The notes: generated by a model not told the origin, from the letters alone. A stretch of DNA of 10,908 nt from Fimenecus sp036652055 (GCA_036652055.1 JAVVWP010000040.1:1-10908), one strand, 5' to 3'; positions 1-7,483 are shown, counted from the first letter of the stretch. A program made the numbers and translations.

Positions 1-1464
1 ATGTTGTCCGAGGAAGATAGGGACAAGAAAAAGGTTAGCAAAAGCATTAATTATAATGTTAATTATGTAAAATCAAAGCTTGGAGAAAGTTTTGATATAG
101 TTTACAAATCAAGCGAAATAGATGGTAGCAAAGCAATGTTCATTATGGCTGATGGAATGTGTAATAATCTTTTAGTAACTCAGCAAGTTGTAAGACCTGT
201 GTTAGAAAATAAAAATTACCCGTCTGACGCAGGGGAAAAAATGAAATATATTCGTGATGAGGTCGCAGCCGGCATTGACCAAAAAGAAACAGATGAGCTT
301 GATGAAGTAATTAAAAATATAGTTTCCGGACTTGTAATCTTATTTATTGATGGGGTTTCATTTTGTGAATGCTTTGGAGTTCAGGGATTTCCAAAAAGAA
401 GTATAAGTGATTCAAAAACCGAGGTTCAAGAAAGAGGCGGTCATGAGGCGTTTATTGAAAGCTTTAAAGACAATGTAGCGTTAATACGAAAACGAATACG
501 CTCGCCATATCTTCGTTTTGAAATTGAAGAAGTCGGAAAAACCAGTATGACAAGAATTTGTATTTGTTATATGGAAGATAGGGTAAGCAAAGATATTCTA
601 AAAAGTGTCAAAAAAAATATAAAAAAGGCAGAATTAGATGTTGTTTTGGGAACAGGATATTTAAGACCTTTTTTAGACAGTGATAATACTTCGATTTTTT
701 CAAGTGTAGGAACAACAGAAAGACCTGATGTTGCCTGTGCAGAAATTGCAGAGGGCAGGGTGGTTGTAATAATTGACGGTACACCGTTTGCACTTATAGC
801 ACCATATCTTTTTGTAGAAAACTTTCACTCGATGGACGATTATAATTACAGACCGTTTTATGCAACTTTTTGTAGAGGACTTAGATATATATCATTTTTT
901 ATAAGTATGTTTTTGCCTGGAATTTATGTAGCTATTTGTACATTCCATCAAGAAATGCTACCAACATCGATGATTTATGATATGGCGGTAAGCGAAAGCA
1001 TAACACCAATGCCAGTTATGGTTGAAGCAATTATTATTCATATAGTCTATGAAATAGTTAGAGAAGCAGGCTTAAGAATGCCAAAAGAAATAGGCCCTGC
1101 GGTTAGCATTGTGGGGGCGCTTGTAATAGGCGACGCAGCGGTAAATGCAGGATTTATAGCAGCACCAATGGTAATAATTGTTGCCCTTACAGCGATTAGT
1201 GCATTCGTTGTGTCAAAAATTCATCAGCCAATAGCAGTTCTCAGATTTTTATTTATGATTATCGGAGGGTATGCAGGATTTTATGGTTTAGTCTTGAGCT
1301 TTGGTGCAATACTAATAAATATATGCTCAATGGGTGTATATAAAACACCTTTTATGGCTCCTATTGCACCATTTTCATTTGGTGGATTAAGAGATGGATT
1401 TATAAGAGTTAGTTGGAAGATACTTGGAAAAAGAGAAATGCAAATTCAAAAGATGAATAAATAG
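1..1464 (+). CDS. gerAA: GerA-family spore germination receptor, A subunit
   Basis: A subunit of a nutrient germinant receptor in the spore inner membrane; with B and C subunits it senses small-molecule germinants and triggers ion and dipicolinate release. The 487-residue protein has a soluble N-terminal half (about 1-285) and a membrane half with hydrophobic stretches near 292-315, 338-356, 365-405 and 412-445. Family hallmarks are visible: TERPDVA at 239-245, IDGTPF at 258-263, FHQEMLPT at 315-322, REAGLRMP at 354-361 and AVSIVGALVIG at 367-377. The usual GPREGF-type motif reads GGHEAF (146-151). ATG is the first base of the window, so no ribosome site can be checked and a slightly longer N-terminus is possible, although the length is normal for the family. 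The B and C genes follow directly. The symbol is family-level; the germinant cannot be predicted and gerKA is an equally fair name. Confidence 0.95.
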   Translation: MLSEEDRDKKKVSKSINYNVNYVKSKLGESFDIVYKSSEIDGSKAMFIMADGMCNNLLVTQQVVRPVLENKNYPSDAGEKMKYIRDEVAAGIDQKETDELDEVIKNIVSGLVILFIDGVSFCECFGVQGFPKRSISDSKTEVQERGGHEAFIESFKDNVALIRKRIRSPYLRFEIEEVGKTSMTRICICYMEDRVSKDILKSVKKNIKKAELDVVLGTGYLRPFLDSDNTSIFSSVGTTERPDVACAEIAEGRVVVIIDGTPFALIAPYLFVENFHSMDDYNYRPFYATFCRGLRYISFFISMFLPGIYVAICTFHQEMLPTSMIYDMAVSESITPMPVMVEAIIIHIVYEIVREAGLRMPKEIGPAVSIVGALVIGDAAVNAGFIAAPMVIIVALTAISAFVVSKIHQPIAVLRFLFMIIGGYAGFYGLVLSFGAILINICSMGVYKTPFMAPIAPFSFGGLRDGFIRVSWKILGKREMQIQKMNK

Positions 1465-1477
1465 TGTTTCATCTTAT

Positions 1478-1484
1478 GAAAGGA
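1478..1484 (+). promoter_or_regulatory. Ribosome binding site deciding the gerAB start
   Basis: GAAAGGA lies six bases before the ATG at 1491. The frame is open back to a GTG at 1464 that overlaps the gerAA stop, and it contains another ATG at 1476, but neither of those has a suitably placed purine-rich site. The start at 1491 is therefore chosen. Confidence 0.75.
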
Positions 1485-1490
1485 ATTTTT

Positions 1491-2579
1491 ATGACAAAAA
1501 ACAATCCAATAATAAGCACATGGCAAATATTTTCAGTGCTGCTCTTAACAAGACTTTTATCAATACTGACATTTGTTCCACTTTTCACAAAGGGACTCAA
1601 CACTTCTGATTATTTGATAGCAGTTCTAATTTCTACAATGATAATATTAATAGCGAGTTTACCTCTATATTATCAATATAAGAAATACAAAAACAAGAGT
1701 ATAATTGATATTTCAGAAGAAAGTTCAACTATCTTTTCAAAGGTTGTAGGGGTTTCTTATGCACTACTTTTTATTTTTTATGCACTTACTTCGGCTTCAA
1801 GAATGAATTTATTTGTTGAAACAATTACTTCGCCTACTTCAAGTGGCAACCTTTTTATAGTTTTTTCTGTAATTTTAGCTTGCTATGGCGCAATGCTCGG
1901 GCTTGAAGCAATTTCAAGGTCAGGAGCAATATCTTTTGTAATATTTTGTTTTGCTTTTGGGGTTATAATGTTTACAATGATAAGCAAAATTGATATGAAT
2001 AATTTTTCGCCTGTGTTCTACAATGCAATTTCACCAAGCTTTGACGCTGGCTTTAAAATAGCGGCAAATACGGTCGAAATACCAATTATGGCGATAATTC
2101 TAACTAAGGCTAAGGGTAACAAGGTAAAGGGCTATTTTGCCTGGCTAATAGCTTTTTGCCTTATTTCATTTATTATATTTTTTGTGACAATAGGTGGAAT
2201 TGGTGAATTTGGATTTACACAGCTATTTCCAATTCATTCAGTTGCTGTGCTTTCAGAGTTTAGCCTGTTAGAAAGATTAGATGTTTTATTAACAGGAGTG
2301 TGGATATTATCTGCTTTTATAAAAATGTGTTTGCTTTTATATTTGCAAGGGGACCTTCTGTCAAATGCTTTTGGAAAATCACATAAAAAGATGTTTATAA
2401 TAGGTGCAGGGGCAATAATTATTATTACGCATTTAATTTTTTCAAAGTCAATAAAGAAGTCAACTATGCTTCTATCAGACCAGATAAAAGTAGGACTTTT
2501 CATAGCATTTGCTTTGATAATTCCAATTTCAATTTTAGCTGTTAATAAAATTTGTTTAAGGAAAAGGGTGAACAAATGA
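1491..2579 (+). CDS. gerAB: GerAB-type germination permease, B subunit
   Basis: Integral membrane B subunit of the germinant receptor, a member of the APC (amino acid/polyamine/organocation) transporter superfamily thought to form the ligand-binding part of the complex. The 362-residue protein is hydrophobic throughout, with about ten membrane segments, the usual length and topology for GerAB. Family signatures include the WQIF start region (11-14), GLEAISR at 137-143 and the ERLDVLLTGVWILSAFIK stretch at 261-278, which matches the family's typical ERxDxxxxxxWxxxxFxK pattern. The start at 1491 is set by its ribosome site; that leaves a 26-base gap after gerAA. The TGA stop overlaps the ATG of gerAC in an ATGA arrangement, which suggests translational coupling and matched subunit supply. 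No truncation or frameshift is seen. Confidence 0.95.
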   Translation: MTKNNPIISTWQIFSVLLLTRLLSILTFVPLFTKGLNTSDYLIAVLISTMIILIASLPLYYQYKKYKNKSIIDISEESSTIFSKVVGVSYALLFIFYALTSASRMNLFVETITSPTSSGNLFIVFSVILACYGAMLGLEAISRSGAISFVIFCFAFGVIMFTMISKIDMNNFSPVFYNAISPSFDAGFKIAANTVEIPIMAIILTKAKGNKVKGYFAWLIAFCLISFIIFFVTIGGIGEFGFTQLFPIHSVAVLSEFSLLERLDVLLTGVWILSAFIKMCLLLYLQGDLLSNAFGKSHKKMFIIGAGAIIIITHLIFSKSIKKSTMLLSDQIKVGLFIAFALIIPISILAVNKICLRKRVNK

Positions 2580-3730
2580 AAAAGATAGTTAAAATATTTT
2601 TAATAGTGTTAATGCTGTTTTCTTTATGTGGATGTTCTATAACTAATCTTGAACTGAAAAACAGGCTTATAATTCAAGCACTGGGAATAGACCTCACTAA
2701 TAATGGAGTTATGGTTACTGTTGAGGCTTTAAACACAGAAATATCAAGCAATCCAAACTCAGGAGGCTCTGCTCCCGACATTGTTAAAATTATAAAAGTA
2801 GAAGCAAATTCTGTTTCAACAGCAATGCGAAAATTAACCGAAATAGAGGGCAGAGTGCCACTACTTTCACAAAACAGGGTTATTGTGTTTGGCGAAAGTC
2901 TATGCAAAAAAGGCGTAAACGAATATATAGATTTTTTTCTTAGAAATCCTCAAAATCGAGCAACAGTTGAAGTTGCAGTTGCAGACGAAAAAGCGGAAGA
3001 TATAGTTTCTGCAAAAATGGGCGAGTCTGTTATTCCCGCAAGAGAAATTCAAAAAATATTAGAAGCATCAGAGCTTAATTCAACAACTGTTACAAAAACT
3101 TTATATCAATTTGTTAATGACCTGAAAAGCAAAACGACATCTGCATATTTGCCAATTTTAAAAGCAGAGGATTTAGATGATAAAAAACAAATAAAAGTAA
3201 GCGGAACAGCACTTTTTGATGAGGATAAATATTCAAGAGAACTAACAATAGACGAAACACTGCCAATTGTGATTTTAACAAACAATGCAGATAATGGCTC
3301 TTTTTTTGTATCTGTTCCTGAAATAGAAAGTGATGTATCATTAAGTATAATTAAATCAAAAAGTAAAACGAATTTTGAAATAATAGATAATAAGGTTAAT
3401 TGCGGTGTTAATATTAAAATGTCACTAAATTGCCTTGAAAGTTCATCAAAAAAGTTTTCTGAATTTACGCCAAAAATAATTGAGCAAATAGAAAAAAGAA
3501 CAAAAGAAAAAATTGAAAATGAACTTAAATTATCAATAAAAAAGTGCTTTAATGAATATAGGGCAGATCCGTTTAATTTAGGCACTATAATGTGGCAAAA
3601 AAAGCCTAAGATTTTTAAAGAAAGATGCGAGAATTGGAAAGATGAGCTTAAAAATGTAGAAGTCAATTTAAGCGTAGATGTTATAATAAAAACGCTTGGC
3701 AACGAGGCACTAAATCTTGTTGACAACTAA
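2576..3730 (+). CDS. gerAC: GerAC-type germination lipoprotein, C subunit
   Basis: Lipoprotein C subunit of the germinant receptor, anchored on the outer face of the spore inner membrane. The 384-residue protein begins with a basic and hydrophobic signal (1-16) and a lipobox L17-C18-G19-C20, so C20 is the predicted lipidated residue. The conserved N-terminal block follows (LKNRLIIQALGID, 27-39). The C-terminal family block is also present at 331-384, with DPFNLG, a Lys-rich KKPKIF stretch and the closing VDVIIKTLG region. The ATG at 2576 overlaps the gerAB stop and has an AAAAGGGTG-like site just upstream; the frame extends back to a TTG at 2552, but that start would put extra charged residues before the signal peptide and is rejected. 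The 206-codon minus-strand frame inside this gene is a shadow. Confidence 0.95.
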   Translation: MKKIVKIFLIVLMLFSLCGCSITNLELKNRLIIQALGIDLTNNGVMVTVEALNTEISSNPNSGGSAPDIVKIIKVEANSVSTAMRKLTEIEGRVPLLSQNRVIVFGESLCKKGVNEYIDFFLRNPQNRATVEVAVADEKAEDIVSAKMGESVIPAREIQKILEASELNSTTVTKTLYQFVNDLKSKTTSAYLPILKAEDLDDKKQIKVSGTALFDEDKYSRELTIDETLPIVILTNNADNGSFFVSVPEIESDVSLSIIKSKSKTNFEIIDNKVNCGVNIKMSLNCLESSSKKFSEFTPKIIEQIEKRTKEKIENELKLSIKKCFNEYRADPFNLGTIMWQKKPKIFKERCENWKDELKNVEVNLSVDVIIKTLGNEALNLVDN

Positions 3731-3766
3731 AATAAAAATGTTACACTATAACAGGGTGATTAAAAA

Positions 3767-4069
3767 ATGACTACCTATGAAAAAATATATGAGATAGTAA
3801 AACAAATTCCATATGGATATGTTTCGACATATGGCGATGTTGCAACGATGGCAGGCAACCCTCATTGGTCACAGATTGTTGGATATGCACTCCATACAAA
3901 TCCTGATCCTAAAAATATTAAATGTTATAAAATTGTAAATCGATTTGGAGAAGTGTCAAAAGCATTTGCCTTTGGTGGCGAAAACGAGCAAATAAAGCTT
4001 TTGAAATCTGAGGGAATTGAAGTTGTTGACGGTAAGGTTGACTTAAAAAAATATATGTGGATTAGATAA
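3767..4069 (+). CDS. MGMT-like DNA-binding protein (ATL family) with altered active-site motif
   Basis: A 100-residue protein consisting only of the DNA-binding domain of O6-alkylguanine-DNA alkyltransferases, as in alkyltransferase-like (ATL) proteins that bind O6-alkylguanine and flag it for repair. The fold signature is clear: KIYEIVKQIPYGYVSTYGDVA (6-26), AGNP (29-32), VGYALHTNP (38-46) and AFAFGG (66-71). The DNA-facing tyrosine of TYG (Y22) is kept. The active-site block, normally PCHRVVN, reads KCYKIVN (52-58): the cysteine (C53) remains, but Pro, His and Arg are replaced by Lys, Tyr and Lys. The arginine-finger position appears to be Gln36. Methyl transfer would therefore be doubtful; a binding or sensing role is inferred. 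An AGGGTGAT site precedes the ATG. It lies 36 bp after gerAC with no terminator between, so read-through from the ger operon is likely. Confidence 0.85.
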   Translation: MTTYEKIYEIVKQIPYGYVSTYGDVATMAGNPHWSQIVGYALHTNPDPKNIKCYKIVNRFGEVSKAFAFGGENEQIKLLKSEGIEVVDGKVDLKKYMWIR

Positions 4070-4130
4070 TCTAAAGTTGTCTGAATGAGGGAGCAACTAA
4101 GAAACAAGCAAAATAGAACAAGCTCACCAA

Positions 4131-4170
4131 AAAAAGTAGTGGCACGAAAAAATCCGTACCACTACTTTTT
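4131..4170. terminator. Bidirectional hairpin terminator between the ATL gene and cdd
   Basis: The arms at 4131-4146 and 4155-4170 pair over 16 positions with a single mismatch (C4143 against A4158), closing an 8-base A-rich loop. The stem ends in A:T runs on both sides, so each strand gives a hairpin followed by a U-rich tract. It lies between two convergent genes (ATL on +, cdd on minus) and can serve both. The 60 bases between the ATL stop and the hairpin hold nothing else I can support. Confidence 0.85.
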
Positions 4171-4178
4171 TATTTTAA

Positions 4179-4574
4179 TCAAAGTTTAAATCCGTCAGGC
4201 AATAAATCTTTTAACCCATAAACCACAAAATTTTCAGTATCATTTCCTAAGATTATTTTAAAATCATCTTTGCAAAATTCAAAAAGCACTTGTCTGCAAA
4301 CACCACAGGGGCTACAAAAGCTTTCAAAAACACCATTGCGACCTCCGACGATTGCCATAGCCTCAAAATCAGTTTCACCTTCACTGATTGCTTTAAAAAT
4401 AGCAACACGCTCTGCACAAATTGATGGTGAATAGGCAGAATTTTCAATGTTACAGCCTTTATATATTTTCCCACCTTTTGTTATAAGTGCCGCACCAACA
4501 TTAAATTCAGAAAATGGTGCATAGGAATTTTTGGTAGCGTATTTTGCACATTCGATTAATTCTAAAGGTGTCAT
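4179..4574 (-). CDS. cdd: Cytidine deaminase
   Basis: Zinc-dependent cytidine deaminase of the small homotetrameric type; it converts cytidine and deoxycytidine to uridine and deoxyuridine in pyrimidine salvage in the cytoplasm. The 131-residue length is normal. The zinc ligands are C53 in CAER and C90 and C93 in PCGVCRQ; E55 is the catalytic proton shuttle. The substrate-binding N-x-E is N42-I-E44 in CNIENSAYSPS, and the FSEFNVGAAL block (21-30) is typical. The frame can be extended five codons to a GTG at 4589, but that codon lies inside the ribosome site GGTGGGAG, so the ATG at 4574 is taken. The gene stands alone on its strand, divergent from the GH2 gene and convergent with the ATL gene. 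Confidence 0.96.
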   Translation of the reverse strand: MTPLELIECAKYATKNSYAPFSEFNVGAALITKGGKIYKGCNIENSAYSPSICAERVAIFKAISEGETDFEAMAIVGGRNGVFESFCSPCGVCRQVLFEFCKDDFKIILGNDTENFVVYGLKDLLPDGFKL

Positions 4575-4582
4575 AAAACCAT

Positions 4583-4590
4583 CTCCCACC
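4583..4590 (-). promoter_or_regulatory. Ribosome binding site of cdd
   Basis: Reading the minus strand, GGTGGGAG lies eight bases before the ATG at 4574. It covers the alternative GTG codon, which argues against that codon being the start. Confidence 0.7.
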
Positions 4591-4593
4591 TAT

Positions 4594-4622
4594 ATATTAG
4601 AATATTTACAAGAAAAAATCAA
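4594..4622 (-). promoter_or_regulatory. Candidate promoter for cdd
   Basis: On the minus strand, TTGATT (complement of 4617-4622) and TAATAT (complement of 4594-4599) are 17 bases apart, matching the housekeeping consensus at four of six positions each. The transcript would start almost on top of the ribosome site, giving a very short leader, so the real -10 may be slightly further upstream. This is a weak call. Confidence 0.3.
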
Positions 4623-4634
4623 CTAAATTATTAA

Positions 4635-4656
4635 AAAGTCGTTTTATGTTGACTTT
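4635..4656. promoter_or_regulatory. Inverted repeat over the GH2 -35 box, possible operator
   Basis: AAAGTC (4635-4640) and GACTTT (4651-4656) form a perfect 6-base inverted repeat with a 10-base spacer. The right arm overlaps the -35 box of the GH2 promoter. This is the layout expected of a repressor or activator site for a sugar-responsive regulator. No regulator gene is adjacent. In AT-rich DNA such a short repeat can arise by chance. Confidence 0.35.
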
Positions 4657-4677
4657 ATCCTGCGTTTAACTTATTAT
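4649..4677 (+). promoter_or_regulatory. Predicted housekeeping promoter of the GH2 gene
   Basis: TTGACT (4649-4654) is followed after 17 bases by TATTAT (4672-4677); each box differs from the TTGACA/TATAAT consensus at one or two positions. A perfect TATAAT at 4675-4680 overlaps the -10 but has a 20-base spacer. The start of transcription would fall about 25 bases before the GH2 ATG, leaving room for its AAAAGGA ribosome site at 4693-4699. Confidence 0.65.
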
Positions 4678-4709
4678 AATTTTATAAAATTGAAAAGGAA
4701 CAAATTGAT

Positions 4710-7094
4710 ATGAAAGAAATAATTCTAAATAATAAGTGGCATTTTAAATTTGGTGAAAACAATGGCGATGAACAAGAATTAAATAATTTATATGATGAAA
4801 TTGGTTTGCCACATAGCTTTGGAATTCCATATTATGGTGGTGACGATTTTTATATTGGATATGGGTGCTATCAAAAATCACTGTTCATACCTAAAGAAGA
4901 TTTAGAGAAAAAACTTTTATTAGAATTTGGAGCAGTATTCCAAGTAGCCGAAATATTTATAAACGGAAAATTTGTTAAAAAACATGAGGGCGGATATACT
5001 GCTTTTGTCTGTGATATAACAGATTTTGTAAACGAGGGAGCAAACAATCTTTTTGTAAGAGTAAACAACCTTTGGAATGCTAAAATCGCACCAAGGGCAG
5101 GTGAGCATTTGTTTAATGGTGGAATTTATCGTGATGTTAAGCTGCTGATTTATCCTAAAAAACATATTGAATGGTATGGCACATTTGTAAAATCCGAAAA
5201 ACTAAGTGACGGTAAAGCAAAAATAATAATAGAAACAGAAACAGTGAATTGTTCTGATTTAACTTTAGAAAACATAATCTTTGATGCCGAAAATAATGAA
5301 GTAAATAGAGTAAAAACAATTATCAATTCAGAAATAACAGTTCAGGAGTTATTGATTGAAAATCCAAATTTATGGGATGTAGATAGCCCATATTTATACA
5401 CTGTAAAAACGATTTGCGGTGAAGATGAGCTATACACTTCTTTTGGAATTAGATATATAAGATGGGATAAAGAAAAAGGATTTTTCCTAAACGAAAAGCA
5501 TTGCCTTTTAGATGGTGCTAATGTTCATGGCGACCACGGTGGGTGGGGCGATGCGGTCACTCACAGCGGAATAAAAAGAGATATATCAATGATGAAAGAA
5601 TGTGGATTTAACTTTATAAGAGGTTCTCATTATCCACATCATACAGAATTTGCTAAAGAGTGCGACAGGCAGGGAATACTTTTTTGGAGTGAAAATGTTT
5701 TTTGGGGAATAGGTGGCTTTAAAGATGAGGGATATTGGGACAGCAGTGCAATGCCCACTAAAAAAGAAGACTATCTTTCCTTTGAAAACAGCTTAAAGCA
5801 GTCACTAAGAGAGATGATAAGAACAAATAGAAACAGCCCGTCAATAATTTGTTGGAGTATGGGCAACGAGATATTCTTTTCGAAAAAGCAAGTGATTTCT
5901 GATGCAAGAAAAATGGTAAAACGCCTTGTTGATTATTGCCATTCAATAGACGATACAAGACCTGCTGGAATAGGTGGCGTTCAACGAGGAGATTTTGACA
6001 AAATTGGTGATGTAGCTGGATATAATGGCGATGGAGCAGTGCTTTTTAAAAATCCTGAAAAGCCAAATATGGTTGCAGAATATGGTAGCATTCCAGCTTT
6101 TAGACCAGGAAAATATGATTTATATGAAACAGAGGGAAGCGATGAATACTATGACTGGCGAGCAGGAAGATGTATTTGGTGCGGTTTTCATCATGGTAGC
6201 ATTGCAAATATCGGAAATCTTGGAATAGTTGATTTATATCGCCTGCCACTTCGTGCGTGGTTTGCTCACCGTGAAAAGCTAAGAGGAATTGCACCGCCAA
6301 AATTCCCAAAAAAGGGGAGTGCGAACCATCTTGTTTTAACCGCTGATAAAGAGAGTATATCTTGCGATGGAACCGATGATGTAATGCTAATTGCAATGCT
6401 TTATGATAAAAATAATAACAGAATATCAGCCGATATAGAAATCACGCTTGAAGTCGTTGAAGGCGGAGGAATACTGCCAACGGGCAAAAAGATGATTTTT
6501 AATAAAGACCTTAAAAACTGTTTTGACGGAGCTTGTGCAATAGAAATGCGAGCATATTATTCAGGTGAAATCAAAGTAATAGCAAGTGGAAATGAATTAA
6601 TAAGTAGTGAAATTATAATAAATGCAGTCGGTACTGAAAAATATAGTGGAAAAGACATAGAATATCCTGTCGCAGCTTATGAAAGCATAAACAAAAATTT
6701 GCAACTTAAAAACATAATAATAGATAGACCTGTTACGGTAAGCAGTGAAAATGTCAGTGGTAGCAAGGTTTGTTTGACTTCTGAAAATTCAAACTTTAAA
6801 TTTTGGTCGCCAAAAAAAGATGAAAAAACTCCATATATTATTTTAGATTTAGAACATTGCTATAATAGATTTACAGTTAAACTAAAAAGAATTGGATACA
6901 AAAAGCTTGAATTTAAGCTTTATTCTTCTGCTGACCGTTCAACTTTTGATGAGCTTTCTAATACGAAATTTAATTATTTTCAAAAAGCGAATAGTTTAAA
7001 CTTTGAAACTACTGCTTCAACAAGGTATCTGAAAATCGAGTTTTTAGATAATAATCAAAACATAAAAATAAAAACCATTGAAATTTTAGGTTGA
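4710..7094 (+). CDS. Glycoside hydrolase family 2 exo-glycosidase with C-terminal discoidin-like module
   Basis: A retaining GH2 glycosidase (beta-galactosidase/beta-glucuronidase/beta-mannosidase superfamily), 794 residues, with no signal peptide, so probably cytoplasmic. Order of parts: sugar-binding jelly-roll (about 1-150, with HEGGYTAF and FNGGIYRDV), an Ig-like domain (about 155-250, ending in WDVDSPYLYTV), the TIM-barrel (about 255-525), an Ig-like segment (about 540-640) and a C-terminal F5/8-type C (CBM32-like) module (about 670-794). The predicted acid/base is E387 in WSMGNE and the nucleophile E457 in VAEYGS; the RGSHYP motif is at 304-309. The N-x-K motif of beta-glucuronidases is not seen around 500-530, which argues mildly against that activity; the substrate remains open. 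The gene has its own promoter and terminator and no transporter or regulator next to it. Confidence 0.92.
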   Translation: MKEIILNNKWHFKFGENNGDEQELNNLYDEIGLPHSFGIPYYGGDDFYIGYGCYQKSLFIPKEDLEKKLLLEFGAVFQVAEIFINGKFVKKHEGGYTAFVCDITDFVNEGANNLFVRVNNLWNAKIAPRAGEHLFNGGIYRDVKLLIYPKKHIEWYGTFVKSEKLSDGKAKIIIETETVNCSDLTLENIIFDAENNEVNRVKTIINSEITVQELLIENPNLWDVDSPYLYTVKTICGEDELYTSFGIRYIRWDKEKGFFLNEKHCLLDGANVHGDHGGWGDAVTHSGIKRDISMMKECGFNFIRGSHYPHHTEFAKECDRQGILFWSENVFWGIGGFKDEGYWDSSAMPTKKEDYLSFENSLKQSLREMIRTNRNSPSIICWSMGNEIFFSKKQVISDARKMVKRLVDYCHSIDDTRPAGIGGVQRGDFDKIGDVAGYNGDGAVLFKNPEKPNMVAEYGSIPAFRPGKYDLYETEGSDEYYDWRAGRCIWCGFHHGSIANIGNLGIVDLYRLPLRAWFAHREKLRGIAPPKFPKKGSANHLVLTADKESISCDGTDDVMLIAMLYDKNNNRISADIEITLEVVEGGGILPTGKKMIFNKDLKNCFDGACAIEMRAYYSGEIKVIASGNELISSEIIINAVGTEKYSGKDIEYPVAAYESINKNLQLKNIIIDRPVTVSSENVSGSKVCLTSENSNFKFWSPKKDEKTPYIILDLEHCYNRFTVKLKRIGYKKLEFKLYSSADRSTFDELSNTKFNYFQKANSLNFETTASTRYLKIEFLDNNQNIKIKTIEILG

Positions 7095-7133
7095 GATTTG
7101 CTCTTTAAAAACTTTAAATGTAAATAGTCAAAA

Positions 7134-7176
7134 CTACTCCCCACTGATGCTTTTCATTAGTGGGGAGTAGCTTTTT
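7134..7176. terminator. Hairpin terminator after the GH2 gene, probably shared with the DUF3892 gene
   Basis: The arms 7134-7145 and 7159-7170 are a perfect 12-base inverted repeat rich in G:C. The stem extends inward by four more pairs (one G:U), closing a CTTTT loop at 7150-7154. A T-run follows at 7172-7176 for the + strand. On the minus strand four T residues follow the stem, so it may also stop the convergent DUF3892 gene, whose stop codon lies about 50 bases away. Confidence 0.9.
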
Positions 7177-7224
7177 GTTTAATTACTAATAGAGGGTAAA
7201 CTGCCTAAATTATTATTTTCTGCT

Positions 7225-7467
7225 TCATCTGGGAGAGATTTCAACGTCTTTACCATTTCTTATTCCAATTCCAACTCCGCTTATTTCACCTTTTTTTGCG
7301 ATAGAAACGCCTGCCGCTTTGTCAACAATACTTCCGTCTGAAAGCTTATATCCCGAAATTTTACCACTATGCTTAATTGTAGCGACAATTTTTTTTGCAT
7401 TAGCACAAGGCACGGGGATTTCTGTTAAAGTATTCATTGGTAAGCTTGATTTATTTTTCTTTGCCAT
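7225..7467 (-). CDS. Small DUF3892-family protein
   Basis: An 80-residue protein of unknown function. Residues about 27-78 fit the DUF3892 pattern: a variable-rich opening strand (IVATIKHSGKISGYKLSDG), then an A/K segment (AAGVSIAKKGEISGV) and a closing GIRNGKDVEI. The alternation of strands and short turns suggests a small beta-rich fold. The first 20 residues are basic and then polar (MAKKNKSSLP), with no signal peptide or membrane segment. The frame is open back to 7509, but the ATG at 7467 has a good AAAAGGAG site eight bases ahead and is chosen. It is divergent from sipL across 174 bases. Family assignment is from pattern recognition; a role in sporulation is only suggested by position. 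Confidence 0.75.
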   Translation of the reverse strand: MAKKNKSSLPMNTLTEIPVPCANAKKIVATIKHSGKISGYKLSDGSIVDKAAGVSIAKKGEISGVGIGIRNGKDVEISPR

Positions 7468-7475
7468 TTTAAATT

Positions 7476-7483
7476 CTCCTTTT
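7476..7483 (-). promoter_or_regulatory. Ribosome binding site deciding the DUF3892 start
   Basis: On the minus strand AAAAGGAG precedes the ATG at 7467 by eight bases. The upstream in-frame start at 7509 lacks such a site, so the 80-residue form is preferred over a 94-residue one. Confidence 0.75.

Noticed and set aside
1464..1490. GTG start for gerAB that overlaps the gerAA stop
   Set aside because: It would add nine residues with no ribosome site before them. GAAAGGA is correctly spaced for the ATG at 1491.
3106..3726. A 206-codon open frame on the minus strand opposite gerAC
   Set aside because: It is rich in Ser, Phe and Leu, as expected from the complement of an AT-rich Lys/Glu-rich gene. 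It has no recognisable domain and lies fully inside a well-supported gene.
4070..4130. Possible small hairpin (AGTTG near 4075, CAACT near 4094) after the ATL gene
   Set aside because: Only five pairs with a long loop and no T-run; the real terminator is the strong stem at 4131-4170.
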